Part shown: positions 36,307 through 44,074 of the stretch, piece after piece | Layout: each line of letters opens with the position of its first letter | Numbering within the stretch: the first letter of the stretch is position 1 | Source: Vreelandella neptunia | Lineage (GTDB): Bacteria; Pseudomonadota; Gammaproteobacteria; Pseudomonadales; Halomonadaceae | Length of the DNA: 64,000 nucleotides | Assembly: GCF_022489065.1 (NCBI RefSeq) | Contig: NZ_JAKVTW010000004.1 | Coordinates: forward strand, 206,392-270,391 | Reading direction: 5' to 3' | Made by a program: the position numbers and the translations under genes | The notes under the pieces: generated by a model | Told to the model about the DNA's origin: nothing | Database searches by the model: none | What the model saw: the letters and a program-made list of their open reading frames with translations, nothing else

Positions 36307-37263
36307 ATGCAAGATGACATCATGACCCTGAACGTTGTGCGCCGCGATATCCATACCAATGAGATCGCGGTGATCGATCTGGCGGCTGAGAGTGGCGCTG
36401 ATCTGCCTGCCTTTGAAGCAGGCGCTCACATTGATATCCACCTCGATGACGGGCTGGTGCGCCAATACTCGCTGAGTAACCCCCCAGGGGAGCGCCACCG
36501 TTATCGGCTAGGAGTCCTCCTCGACCCGGCGTCGAGGGGAGGATCCAAGGCGGTACACGAACGCCTGCACGAAGGTGTTCAGGTGAAGGTGAGCACTCCC
36601 CGCAATCTCTTCCCCCTGGATGGATCGGCACCGCATAGCCTGTTGGTGGGCGGGGGTATCGGTATTACGCCCATGATTGCCATGGCGTACGAGCTGCGCG
36701 ATGCCGGGCGCTCCTTTGAGTTGCATTACTGCTGCCGTGGGCGTGAAAAAGCCGCTTTTATTGACGAGCTTGAAGCCGCCTTTGGCGATGCATTAATGAT
36801 GCACTTCGATGATGGGGAGGCCTCCCAGCGGCTGGAAATAGAGACGTTGCTGGCGTCACAACCCGCCCATACCCACCTTTATGTATGCGGTCCCACCGGT
36901 TTTATGGACTGGGTGATTAATGCTGCCCGTCAGGCGGAGTGGCTACACAGCCGTGTGCATTCAGAGTACTTCTCTGCAGAAGTGGATACCAGTGGTGCCG
37001 CTTTTGAAGTGGAGGCGGTTGCCAGTGGTGTCACCGTTCAGGTGGAAGAGGGCATGTCCATCGCCCAGGCGCTCAAGGCGGCGGGAGTCAAGGTCAATGT
37101 TTCCTGTGAAGAGGGGGTTTGCGGCACCTGTATCTGCGAGGTGCTGGAGGGCACTCCCGATCACCGTGACCACTTTCTCAGCGAAGAAGAAAAGGAAGAT
37201 AACGACCAGATGGCCGTGTGCTGCTCCAGGGCCAAAAGCGCACGCCTAGTCCTCGACCTTTGA
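36307..37263 (+). CDS. iacF: ferredoxin-NAD reductase, phthalate-dioxygenase-reductase type (IacF-like)
   Basis: A 318-residue oxygenase reductase. Order: flavin-binding barrel (residues about 10-100, with RQYSLSNPPGE), NAD-binding domain (about 105-220, with VGGGIGITPMIAMAYEL and YVCGPTGFMDWV), then a C-terminal plant-type [2Fe-2S] domain with CEEGVCGTCICEV and a distal Cys pair in AVCCSRA. This is the phthalate dioxygenase reductase order. The ATG at 36307 is 6 bp from a GGAG site; another ATG two codons earlier is too close. It passes electrons from NADH to the IacC-like Rieske centre. Confidence 0.88.
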   Translation: MQDDIMTLNVVRRDIHTNEIAVIDLAAESGADLPAFEAGAHIDIHLDDGLVRQYSLSNPPGERHRYRLGVLLDPASRGGSKAVHERLHEGVQVKVSTPRNLFPLDGSAPHSLLVGGGIGITPMIAMAYELRDAGRSFELHYCCRGREKAAFIDELEAAFGDALMMHFDDGEASQRLEIETLLASQPAHTHLYVCGPTGFMDWVINAARQAEWLHSRVHSEYFSAEVDTSGAAFEVEAVASGVTVQVEEGMSIAQALKAAGVKVNVSCEEGVCGTCICEVLEGTPDHRDHFLSEEEKEDNDQMAVCCSRAKSARLVLDL

Positions 37264-37287
37264 TCTGCCAGCGTAAAGGGAAACCGT

Positions 37288-37836
37288 ATGCACGCCGTCA
37301 AAACAAGACTATGTGAGCCGATTTTAAACCTGTGTGGCCTGTGCCTGTTACTGATCGCCTTTGTCATCGGTGCGGGGGTGTTGATGCACCTGTTTGGAGT
37401 GTCGCAACTCATTGCGTTTGAAACGCCCCATTGGCTGGTGGGAGGAGCAATTACGTTTAACTCTTTAATGGGGTTACAGGTACTGCTTTTTGCAGTGGCC
37501 ATCATGATGGCTATCGCCCCGGTCATGCTGCTGGATCGGCACGTTAGGGTTGATGTGTTTCACTCCCGTCTATCGGCACGCTATCGGCATGGGATCGATA
37601 TTGTTGGGCATGCCCTGTTCGGTATCCCTTTCTTTGCGTTGCTACTTCTACCCGCTTATCGATTTGTCGAGCGCGCCTACCTGACCAGTGAGCGCTCGAC
37701 AGATGGGGGGCTGACGGACATATACGTTATCAAGGCCACCCTGCCGATCGGTATCACCCTGTTTTTGGCGGTGCTGGTGTATCTGTTAGTGAAACGAACT
37801 TGGTTATTGATGTCAGGGAGCTCGGATCATGCTTGA
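37288..37836 (+). CDS. TRAP transporter small membrane subunit (DctQ, TRAP2)
   Basis: A 182-residue membrane protein with four hydrophobic segments, at the long end for DctQ. MLLDRHVRVDVFHSRLSARYR is the conserved cytoplasmic loop region. It starts 24 bp after the reductase gene, so it is part of the catabolic operon, and overlaps dctM by 8 bp. This subtype goes with TakP-like binding proteins, as found two genes downstream. Confidence 0.85.
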   Translation: MHAVKTRLCEPILNLCGLCLLLIAFVIGAGVLMHLFGVSQLIAFETPHWLVGGAITFNSLMGLQVLLFAVAIMMAIAPVMLLDRHVRVDVFHSRLSARYRHGIDIVGHALFGIPFFALLLLPAYRFVERAYLTSERSTDGGLTDIYVIKATLPIGITLFLAVLVYLLVKRTWLLMSGSSDHA

Positions 37837-39157
37837 ACATTGGCTGCCTCTATCTATGGTGCTGCTGCTATTTGCGGGTATTTTATCGGGTTATCCGGTG
37901 GCACTGGTGTTGGGTGGAGTGTCGGCCATTTTTCTGCTGTTTTCAGACCTCCCCTTCGCCTTCTCCAATCTCATGTTGACGCGCGTATACGCGAACGCGC
38001 TGAACAACTGGCTCTACGTCGCCATACCGATGTTCATCATGATGGGATTGCTATTGGAGCGAACCGGCCTAGCTCGTGATGCTTTCCGCGTCAGCGAACG
38101 CTTGCTGCGCAGGCTTCCTGGCCATCTCGCGCTGACGGTGCTGTTCATCGGCGGATTGATGGCTGCGACCACGGGTGTGGTGGGCGCTTCCGTTGTCCTG
38201 CTTGCGGTATTGGCGCTGCCCCGAATGCTCGATGCTGGCTACTCAGCATCGGTGTCGGCGGGGCTCATTTCAGCATCGGGCACGCTCGCCATTCTGATGC
38301 CGCCTTCCGTGATGCTGATCATTCTATCCAGCCTGGTGTCGGTACCCGTCGGCCATCTGTTCAAGGCTGCCTTGATCCCGAGTGCTTTGCTGCTACTGCT
38401 CTACACACTCTATTCGCTTGCCCTTGCATGGGGGCAGCGGCGTTCGCCTTTAACCGATATCAAACGCCCACCAGATGAGCAGCAAGGTGGTGGTGTTTGG
38501 CGCAACCTGCTGGCTTTGTTCCCCTTTCTCGTACTGATCCCCATCGTGCTGGGCACCATCGTCTATGGGGTGGCGACGCCTACGGAGGCTAGCGGTGTAG
38601 GCGTGCTGGCGGTGTTGGGGTTTGCCGGTGTCATGCAGAAAATCGATGTGGAATCGGTCGTGACAGCGGCGAGAGAGACTGTGGTATCGACGGCCATGAT
38701 CATGATGTTGGTCATTACGGCGACCTGCTTCTCGCTAATTTTTAAAGGGGTCGGCGGTGATGGCTTAATTCGCAGCAGCTTGGGACTGATGGGGGGAGGC
38801 AGCTGGAGTGTGTTAATCCTCATCCTATTGCTGGTTTTCGTGCTGGGGTTCTTCCTGGACTGGCTGGAAATATCCTTGATTCTGATGCCTATCTTTGTGC
38901 CTATCATCACCCAGTTGGAGCTGTCGAATGGGCTTACCGGTGGAGCGCTACTGGTGTGGTTTGCCATTCTGTTTGCAATCAATTTGCAGACTTCCTTTCT
39001 CACTCCCCCGTTCGGCGTATCACTCTTCTATTTGAAAGGGGCCGTGGGTGATCGCGTTGCCACCTTGGATATTTATCGAGGCGTACTGCCCTTCATCGCC
39101 ATCCAACTGTTCGTCTTGCTACTGATCCTGCTGTTTCCGGGGCTACTCATGCTGTAA
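37829..39157 (+). CDS. TRAP transporter large membrane subunit (DctM, TRAP2)
   Basis: A 442-residue DctM protein with about 12 hydrophobic segments. Typical stretches: YVAIPMFIMMGLLLERTG, ATTGVVGASVVLLAVLALPRM, GTLAILMPPSVMLIILSS and LQTSFLTPPFGVSLFYLKG. The last motif (TPPFG) is the form seen in transporters that work with TakP-type binding proteins for oxo-acids. Coupled to dctQ. A tandem repeat separates it from its binding-protein gene. Confidence 0.92.
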   Translation: MLEHWLPLSMVLLLFAGILSGYPVALVLGGVSAIFLLFSDLPFAFSNLMLTRVYANALNNWLYVAIPMFIMMGLLLERTGLARDAFRVSERLLRRLPGHLALTVLFIGGLMAATTGVVGASVVLLAVLALPRMLDAGYSASVSAGLISASGTLAILMPPSVMLIILSSLVSVPVGHLFKAALIPSALLLLLYTLYSLALAWGQRRSPLTDIKRPPDEQQGGGVWRNLLALFPFLVLIPIVLGTIVYGVATPTEASGVGVLAVLGFAGVMQKIDVESVVTAARETVVSTAMIMMLVITATCFSLIFKGVGGDGLIRSSLGLMGGGSWSVLILILLLVFVLGFFLDWLEISLILMPIFVPIITQLELSNGLTGGALLVWFAILFAINLQTSFLTPPFGVSLFYLKGAVGDRVATLDIYRGVLPFIAIQLFVLLLILLFPGLLML

Positions 39158-39182
39158 GCCGTTGCATCAACCATCACCGCAA

Positions 39183-39252
39183 AGAACTTAAGGCATAGAA
39201 CTTAAGGTATAGAACTTAAGAGATAGAACTTAAGAGATAGAACTTACGAAAC
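39183..39252 (+). repeat. 14-bp tandem repeat, about five units, between dctM and dctP (TRAP2)
   Basis: Five consecutive 14-bp units beginning AGAACTTA at 39183, 39197, 39211, 39225 and 39239. Units 3 and 4 are identical (AGAACTTAAGAGAT); units 1 and 2 differ at two or three bases and unit 5 is degenerate. Four units contain the palindrome CTTAAG. The array occupies most of the dctM-dctP spacer and may vary in copy number. Confidence 0.9.
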
Positions 39253-39274
39253 AAATAGAACAGGAGTTAACACC

Positions 39275-40303
39275 ATGAAGTTGTCTTTGAAGAGCACCAT
39301 TATCGGTACTGGAGCGTCGCTACTCGCCTCCACTGCGATGGCCCAGAATTTGACCCTGCAATCCGCTTTTCCCTTCAGTCTTGAGGTCATCGATACCTCC
39401 ATACATCGCTTTGTCGAGGATGTCGCCACAGCGACCAACGGGGAGCTGACCTTCACCCCTTATGATGCCGGTTCCTTTTCGCCCCCCTTCGAAATTCTGG
39501 AGAACGTCGGTAACGGCAGCCTGGACGCAGGTTGGTCGGCCGCCAGCTACTGGGCAGGTCAGATTCCGGCCGCCGCGCTGTTTCAAAGCATTCCCTTCGG
39601 CCCCGATGTGCCGAAGTACCTGTCCTGGCTATATGGCGGCGGCGGTCTCGAACTGTGGGAGGCGCTGTACGCACCCCATAATGTCGTACCGATTCCCTGC
39701 GGTAGCATGATCTCTGAAGCGGGCGGATGGTTCACCGAGGAAATCACCAATGTTGAAGACCTCAATGGCATGAGCATGCGCATTAGTGGTCTGGGGGGAG
39801 AGGTGATTAGTCGCTTGGGAGTGTCGCCGGTTTCCATTCCTGCTGGCGAGACGTTTCTCGGGCTTGATACGGGGCGCATTGGTGCCGCTGAGCTCAGCTT
39901 TCCCTCCATTGATACCAGTGCGGGGTTCTTTGAAGTTGCCAAGCACTACTACTTCCCTGGCTGGCATCAGCCCGGCAGCCTCAATGAACTGCTGGTTAAC
40001 GCTGACGTATGGGTCGGATTGGCAGAAAGCCAGCGCTTGGCCGTGCGCAATGCCTGCAGTGATTTGAGCATTCGTATGTTTGCCCACGATATGCAGGCTC
40101 AATCCGCCGCCCTGGAAGAGTTTCGCAGCGCTGGAGTAACCGTTGAACGCTTCCCTGAAGAGGTGTTGGCTGCCTTGCAGTTGGCCACAGAGGAGGTGCT
40201 GGAAGAAGCGGCTCAGCGTGATAACGACTTTGCCGACGTCATTGAATCGTATCAAAACTTTAGCGAGCGCTATGACGAGTACCGCGAGCTAACCGCTTTT
40301 TAA
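39275..40303 (+). CDS. TRAP transporter substrate-binding protein, TakP-like (DctP, TRAP2)
   Basis: A 342-residue periplasmic receptor with signal peptide (cut near AMAQN). It differs from the SYAFFAP paralogues. SEAGGWFTEEI, MRISGLGGEVISRLGVSP, ETFLGLDTGRIGAAE and KHYYFPGWHQPGS are typical of the TakP branch, whose characterised members bind 2-oxo acids or lactate, often with a cation. Embedded in the iac-type operon, it could bring in an oxo-acid precursor such as indole-3-pyruvate, or another aromatic acid; this is inference. The ligand-contact residues need modelling to be assigned. Confidence 0.85.
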   Translation: MKLSLKSTIIGTGASLLASTAMAQNLTLQSAFPFSLEVIDTSIHRFVEDVATATNGELTFTPYDAGSFSPPFEILENVGNGSLDAGWSAASYWAGQIPAAALFQSIPFGPDVPKYLSWLYGGGGLELWEALYAPHNVVPIPCGSMISEAGGWFTEEITNVEDLNGMSMRISGLGGEVISRLGVSPVSIPAGETFLGLDTGRIGAAELSFPSIDTSAGFFEVAKHYYFPGWHQPGSLNELLVNADVWVGLAESQRLAVRNACSDLSIRMFAHDMQAQSAALEEFRSAGVTVERFPEEVLAALQLATEEVLEEAAQRDNDFADVIESYQNFSERYDEYRELTAF

Positions 40304-40346
40304 CCACCCCGAGCCAACCGCTCAAATACGGATAATGAGGATTGCG

Positions 40347-40538
40347 ATGCCTACCGTTCACGTTTACATGATGTCAGGAAGAACAGCGCAGCAAAAAGAG
40401 GCATTGATCAGTGAGGTGACCGATGCCGTAGTGTCATCGATAAGCGCACCTAAAGAGAACGTTCGGGTGATTATCAGCGAGGTGCCCAAAAGTGAGTATG
40501 GGATAGGTGGCGTCACCGGTGAAAAACTAGGCCGCTGA
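40347..40538 (+). CDS. 4-oxalocrotonate tautomerase-family protein
   Basis: A 63-residue tautomerase. The start at 40347 places Pro directly after the initiator Met (MPTVHVYM); the open frame from 40335 would bury this catalytic Pro. With Pro as residue 1, Arg11 (SGR) and Arg39 (NVRVII) fall at the exact positions used by 4-oxalocrotonate tautomerase. It forms small hexamers and catalyses enol-keto shifts. No meta-cleavage genes are present, so it may isomerise an intermediate of the indole-derived pathway. It is not part of the classical iac set. Confidence 0.88.
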   Translation: MPTVHVYMMSGRTAQQKEALISEVTDAVVSSISAPKENVRVIISEVPKSEYGIGGVTGEKLGR

Positions 40539-40574
40539 TACTCCTCTGCATAAATAGTACAAGAGAGACAGTTT

Positions 40575-41507
40575 ATGAGTATTGATACCAGAGATTTTAG
40601 AAACGCCCTGGGAAAGTTTGCCACTGGCGTAACAGTGATAACCACCCGTGATACGGGAGGTGAGCACTATGGCGTAACGGCAAGCAGCTTCAATGCCGTC
40701 TCCATGACACCGCCGCTGATTCTATGGAGCATCGATAAAAGCGCCTATAGCCTGGATGCCTACTGCCAGGCAGAGCACTTTGTGGTCAATGTACTGGGCA
40801 GTGATCAGGTGCCCATCTCTAACCGTTTCGCCCAGCGGGGTGAGAACAAGTTCCAGGGGATCGACCTTGAAGAGGCGGTAGGGGGCAGCGCACGAATAGT
40901 CGGCGCCGTGGCCCATTTTGAGTGCCGCACCTGGCAGGTTTACGAAGGCGGAGATCACTTCATCATCGTCGGGGAGGTGCTGAAGTATGACTACCAGGAT
41001 GGTCGTGGCGCTTTAGTCTTCCACAATGGGCGCTATGCCCTGCCTGAGCCCCATCCGATGACGATTCCCCAAGAGGAGGTCGAGACGGGAGAGGGCCTGC
41101 TGGGGCATCACTTTCTCTATCTGTTGCGTCAGTCCCTGTCTGCCTATCGTAAGGATTTCTACCCTCGCCTCGAACACATGGGAGTGGATGAGAAGGAGTG
41201 GCGGGTGCTGACCCTGCTACTTGATCGAGGAGCGCTGCCCCTTGAAACCATTGCCCAACGTGTTGCTCAGCCCACCGAAGACCTGAAGGACACTTTAAGC
41301 GGTCTGACCCGCCGGGGGCTGGTAAGTGACCGTGATGATAACGCCGCTACCGTTGCCCTGACGAATGCGGGAGGCGAGTTGGCGCGCAAGCTGCTGCAAA
41401 TGGCGCGGGAGTATGAGCAGAAGGTATTTGAAGGCGTGAGCGAGGAGGAGGTGAGCGCTCTGAAAGCGGGGCTTGAGCGTGTTATTGGGCAGCTAGGAAC
41501 TCCCTGA
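40575..41507 (+). CDS. iacG: NADH:flavin reductase with C-terminal MarR-like domain (IacG-like, HpaC/C1 type)
   Basis: A 310-residue two-domain protein. Residues about 1-165 are a flavin reductase-like split barrel (FRNALGKFATGVTVITTRD, GVTASSFNAVSMTPPLILWSI, NRFAQRGENKFQGI, FIIVGEVLKYDY). Residues about 175-310 are a MarR-like winged helix (GHHFLYLLRQSLSAYR, EWRVLTLLLDRGALPLETIAQRVAQ, LTRRGLVSDR). The same fusion occurs in the reductase of Acinetobacter 4-hydroxyphenylacetate hydroxylase, where the MarR-like domain senses the aromatic substrate and stimulates NADH oxidation. It should supply reduced flavin to the IacA-like monooxygenase. Classical IacG is only the barrel, so the extra domain is unusual. 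Confidence 0.85.
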   Translation: MSIDTRDFRNALGKFATGVTVITTRDTGGEHYGVTASSFNAVSMTPPLILWSIDKSAYSLDAYCQAEHFVVNVLGSDQVPISNRFAQRGENKFQGIDLEEAVGGSARIVGAVAHFECRTWQVYEGGDHFIIVGEVLKYDYQDGRGALVFHNGRYALPEPHPMTIPQEEVETGEGLLGHHFLYLLRQSLSAYRKDFYPRLEHMGVDEKEWRVLTLLLDRGALPLETIAQRVAQPTEDLKDTLSGLTRRGLVSDRDDNAATVALTNAGGELARKLLQMAREYEQKVFEGVSEEEVSALKAGLERVIGQLGTP

Positions 41508-41557
41508 CGAGTCACGACGAAGAGTAGAAAATAGCGCTACCACCAGAGGAAAATGAT

Positions 41558-42124
41558 ATGACGGAAGTGTCTGCAACAGCGTTTAAACGGCTTATGGATC
41601 GCGTCGATACCCTAGAGGCCGAGTCCGAAATTCGTCGGATTCAAACCCGGTATATGTTTCTTTGTGACACCCCTATGCCGGAGTACGGTGTCGAGAATGA
41701 TGAGCAGCGCATTAATCAAATCATGGCGCTCTATACTGATGATGCAGTGTGGGAGGGGGTCGGTGAGTATTACGACGGTCAGTTTGGACGTCTAGAGGGA
41801 GCTACGGCTATTCGACGCCACTTCGAGAATTTCTGGGGGCAGAAAAAAGATCCTCAATTACTCCTGAATGTGCACTACCTGACCTCTGAACAGATTCACG
41901 TCAAGGGCAATGCGGCGACTGGGCAGTGGGTGCACTGCCAGCCGTGGATTTTTTCTGATGGTAGCTCGCTTCTGCGTTCATCGCGGCTTAATAACGCTTT
42001 TAGGAAGCAGGATGACGGGCGCTGGTTAATTACCCGCACACGGACGGAAAATGTGTTTGTAGCCCCCTTGAAAGAGGGCTGGGCAACGGACTTTCCTGCT
42101 GCGTCGGTGTTAATGAAACCCTAA
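41558..42124 (+). CDS. iacI: SnoaL/NTF2-like protein (IacI-like)
   Basis: A 188-residue NTF2-fold protein of the SnoaL_4 type: a leading helix DRVDTLEAESEIRRIQTRYMF, YTDDAVWEGVGEYYDG, GATAIRRHFENFW and the strand pair QIHVKGNAATGQWVHCQPW. Such proteins bind or isomerise small hydrophobic molecules. The family and position fit IacI of iac clusters, which aids the early oxidation steps in characterised hosts by an unsettled mechanism. A good AGAGGAAAA site precedes the ATG. Confidence 0.68.
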   Translation: MTEVSATAFKRLMDRVDTLEAESEIRRIQTRYMFLCDTPMPEYGVENDEQRINQIMALYTDDAVWEGVGEYYDGQFGRLEGATAIRRHFENFWGQKKDPQLLLNVHYLTSEQIHVKGNAATGQWVHCQPWIFSDGSSLLRSSRLNNAFRKQDDGRWLITRTRTENVFVAPLKEGWATDFPAASVLMKP

Positions 42125-42135
42125 GGAGGAACCTA

Positions 42136-43206
42136 ATGCTAGCCTCCATTGCTTCCCCAAGAATAGCTATCGTGGGTGCTGGCGCCATCGGTACTACCCT
42201 AGCGGCGCGCCTTGCATTGGCAGGGTATACCGTCAGCGTGCTGGCTCGAGGTGGCACGCTGACGGCCATCAAGCGAAATGGTGTCTGCCTCATCGATCAG
42301 CAGGGGCAACACACCGCCAGCGTCATTGCTGCGGATAATGGTGGTGAGCTTGGTAAGCAAGACATCGTCTTTCTGTGTACTAAAGCCCACTCTGTACCCT
42401 CCCTGTTGCCACAACTACAACCGCTGTTCGACCAGCACACATGCCTAGTGCCGATGGTGAACGGTACGCCATGGTGGTTACTCATGGATGCCGTGGAGCT
42501 TTGTGCCGCCAACACAGCCCCTGTAAACACAGCCCCTATAGAAACAGTCCATATAGAAGCGGTAGACCCGGGAGGTGAGCTGGTTCGCTGCCTACCTGCC
42601 AGCGCCATCATCGGATGCGTCGTCTATATTGCGGCACATTTGCAGGCACCGGGCGTCGCGATCTCAAATACCCCGCCACGACTGATTGTTGGCGATATAG
42701 TCGCCACGCCCGACGCCGCGAATGGTCGTATGGAAACGCTTGTTAAGGTATTGGAAAACGGTGGCATCACGACGCGCCATACAGAGCGTATTAGAGATGC
42801 CGTATGGAGCAAAATCGCTGCTAACCTGACGTCCAACCCCCTCTCGGTGATGACAGGTACCACGCTGGCACAGCTGTATAGCCACCCCTCCCTGCAAAAG
42901 ATCGTAAGCCAACTTTTTGAAGAAACGCGTCTTACAGCCCACGCCTATGGCGGTCGCCTTGAGATGACGTTGCAGGAGCTTCTTGATCTTGGCGAACGTA
43001 TGGGGGCGGTCAGAACCTCTATGCTGCAGGACTATCAACAGGGGCGTGCTCTCGAACTCGCGGCGATCGTCGAGGGCGTGATCGAACTGGCGGATAGGAA
43101 GCGTATTTCCGTCCCCACTATCAAGTCCATTCTTCACCTTACGCGATACTTTGAAGACAGCGCTCTTCGTCAGTCACATGCCCACGGTGGCAAGGAGAAT
43201 TCTTAG
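42136..43206 (+). CDS. 2-dehydropantoate 2-reductase-like (PanE/ApbA family) oxidoreductase
   Basis: A 356-residue NAD(P)-dependent reductase. Rossmann motif IVGAGAIGTTLAARLALAG with SVLARG after the second strand (NADP-like), FLCTKAHSV, VPMVNGTPWW and the C-terminal helical catalytic domain with AVWSKIAANLTSNPLS. This family includes ketopantoate reductase but also catabolic 2-hydroxy/oxo acid dehydrogenases. Coupling to the aldolase gene that follows with no gap, and the iac-like context, argue for a catabolic role. It contains an in-frame 15-bp repeat (42511-42555). Substrate unknown. Confidence 0.8.
   Translation: MLASIASPRIAIVGAGAIGTTLAARLALAGYTVSVLARGGTLTAIKRNGVCLIDQQGQHTASVIAADNGGELGKQDIVFLCTKAHSVPSLLPQLQPLFDQHTCLVPMVNGTPWWLLMDAVELCAANTAPVNTAPIETVHIEAVDPGGELVRCLPASAIIGCVVYIAAHLQAPGVAISNTPPRLIVGDIVATPDAANGRMETLVKVLENGGITTRHTERIRDAVWSKIAANLTSNPLSVMTGTTLAQLYSHPSLQKIVSQLFEETRLTAHAYGGRLEMTLQELLDLGERMGAVRTSMLQDYQQGRALELAAIVEGVIELADRKRISVPTIKSILHLTRYFEDSALRQSHAHGGKENS
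42511..42555 (+). repeat. in-frame 15-bp tandem repeat (three units) within the PanE-like gene
   Basis: Three 15-bp units (42511, 42526, 42541) code for N-T-A-P-V, N-T-A-P-I and E-T-V-H-I. Units 1 and 2 differ at one base; unit 3 is diverged. They form a short loop extension between the nucleotide-binding and catalytic parts of the protein. Confidence 0.8.
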
Positions 43207-43989
43207 ATGACTATTAAGCCATTATTCATGCCGAATAACGTTCTAAAACCTGATCACTGCAGCGAAGATGAGTGGCAGCAGCGCCTTAAACTCGCCTACT
43301 GTTACCATCTAATCGATTTCTTCGGCTGGACGGAAACCATTTTCAACCATATCTCTGCCCGAGTGCCGGGCTCAGATAATCATTATTTGGTTAACCCCTT
43401 CGGTCTCAACTACACGGAAGTGACACCGCTTAATCTGTTGAAGGTCGACCTGGACGGCAACAAGGTTGAGGCCTCTGAGTACAACGCCAATCCCGCTGGC
43501 TTTGCTCTGCATAGCGCAGTGCACGGGGCGCGGGAGGATATCCACTGCCTGTTGCATACCCATACTGTTCCCATCTCGGCCATCGTGCAGAAGAAAAAGG
43601 GCTTTACCCACCACGATTTCTACGGTGCCCAACTCTATGGCCGCGTGGGGTACCATGATTTTGAAGGCATCACGCTCTTCGCCGACGAGAAAACGCGCAT
43701 GCTGGAGAGCCTGGGTAACAAGCACGTGCTGGTGCTACGTAACCATGGGATTGCCGTGGGCGAGTCCTCGATTGAGAAGGCGCTGTTTCTATTGTGGACC
43801 GTCCAGCGGGCGGCGGAAAACCAGTGCGCAGCAGGGGCTTTGGGTGGCGAGGATGTGGAAATCGATACCTCAATTAGTCAGAAGTGTGCCGACCTTACCG
43901 CCGAACTGATTCGTGAAAGCGGCTTTGCCAACGAGTTCTTTACTGCCATGGTGCGTAAGCTCAAGTCCGAACGTCCACTCCCATTCTAA
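43207..43989 (+). CDS. class II aldolase/adducin-family protein
   Basis: A 260-residue class II aldolase-like protein. Metal-site sequences are visible: the His-x-His in LLHTHTVPISA (about residue 118) and RNHGIAVGES (about residue 180). The N-terminal NHISARVPGSDNHYLVNPFG is family-typical. Members are zinc-dependent aldolases or decarboxylases of sugar phosphates and hydroxy acids. The ATG directly follows the PanE-like stop, so the two proteins are made together and may act in sequence on a side-chain fragment. Not part of the classical iac set; function not assignable. Confidence 0.8.
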   Translation: MTIKPLFMPNNVLKPDHCSEDEWQQRLKLAYCYHLIDFFGWTETIFNHISARVPGSDNHYLVNPFGLNYTEVTPLNLLKVDLDGNKVEASEYNANPAGFALHSAVHGAREDIHCLLHTHTVPISAIVQKKKGFTHHDFYGAQLYGRVGYHDFEGITLFADEKTRMLESLGNKHVLVLRNHGIAVGESSIEKALFLLWTVQRAAENQCAAGALGGEDVEIDTSISQKCADLTAELIRESGFANEFFTAMVRKLKSERPLPF

Positions 43990-44019
43990 GCCACGCCCTT
44001 TCTAAAATAGATATGCAGA

Positions 44020-44060
44020 TGGGCCGCCTGTTTGCCTCATGGCTGATGATGGGCGGCCCA
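44020..44060. other. long inverted repeat between convergent genes
   Basis: TGGGCCGCC (44020-44028) is complementary to GGCGGCCCA (44052-44060) with a 23-nt loop, between the converging aldolase and dctP paralogue 2 genes. It could form a factor-dependent or bidirectional terminator, though neither side has a T-tract. Confidence 0.4.
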
Positions 44061-44074
44061 CCGATCTATTCACG

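Noticed and set aside
35616..36359. Minus-strand open frame of 247 codons across iacE
   Set aside because: Antisense to a clear SDR gene, His/Arg/Gly-rich translation without domain features.
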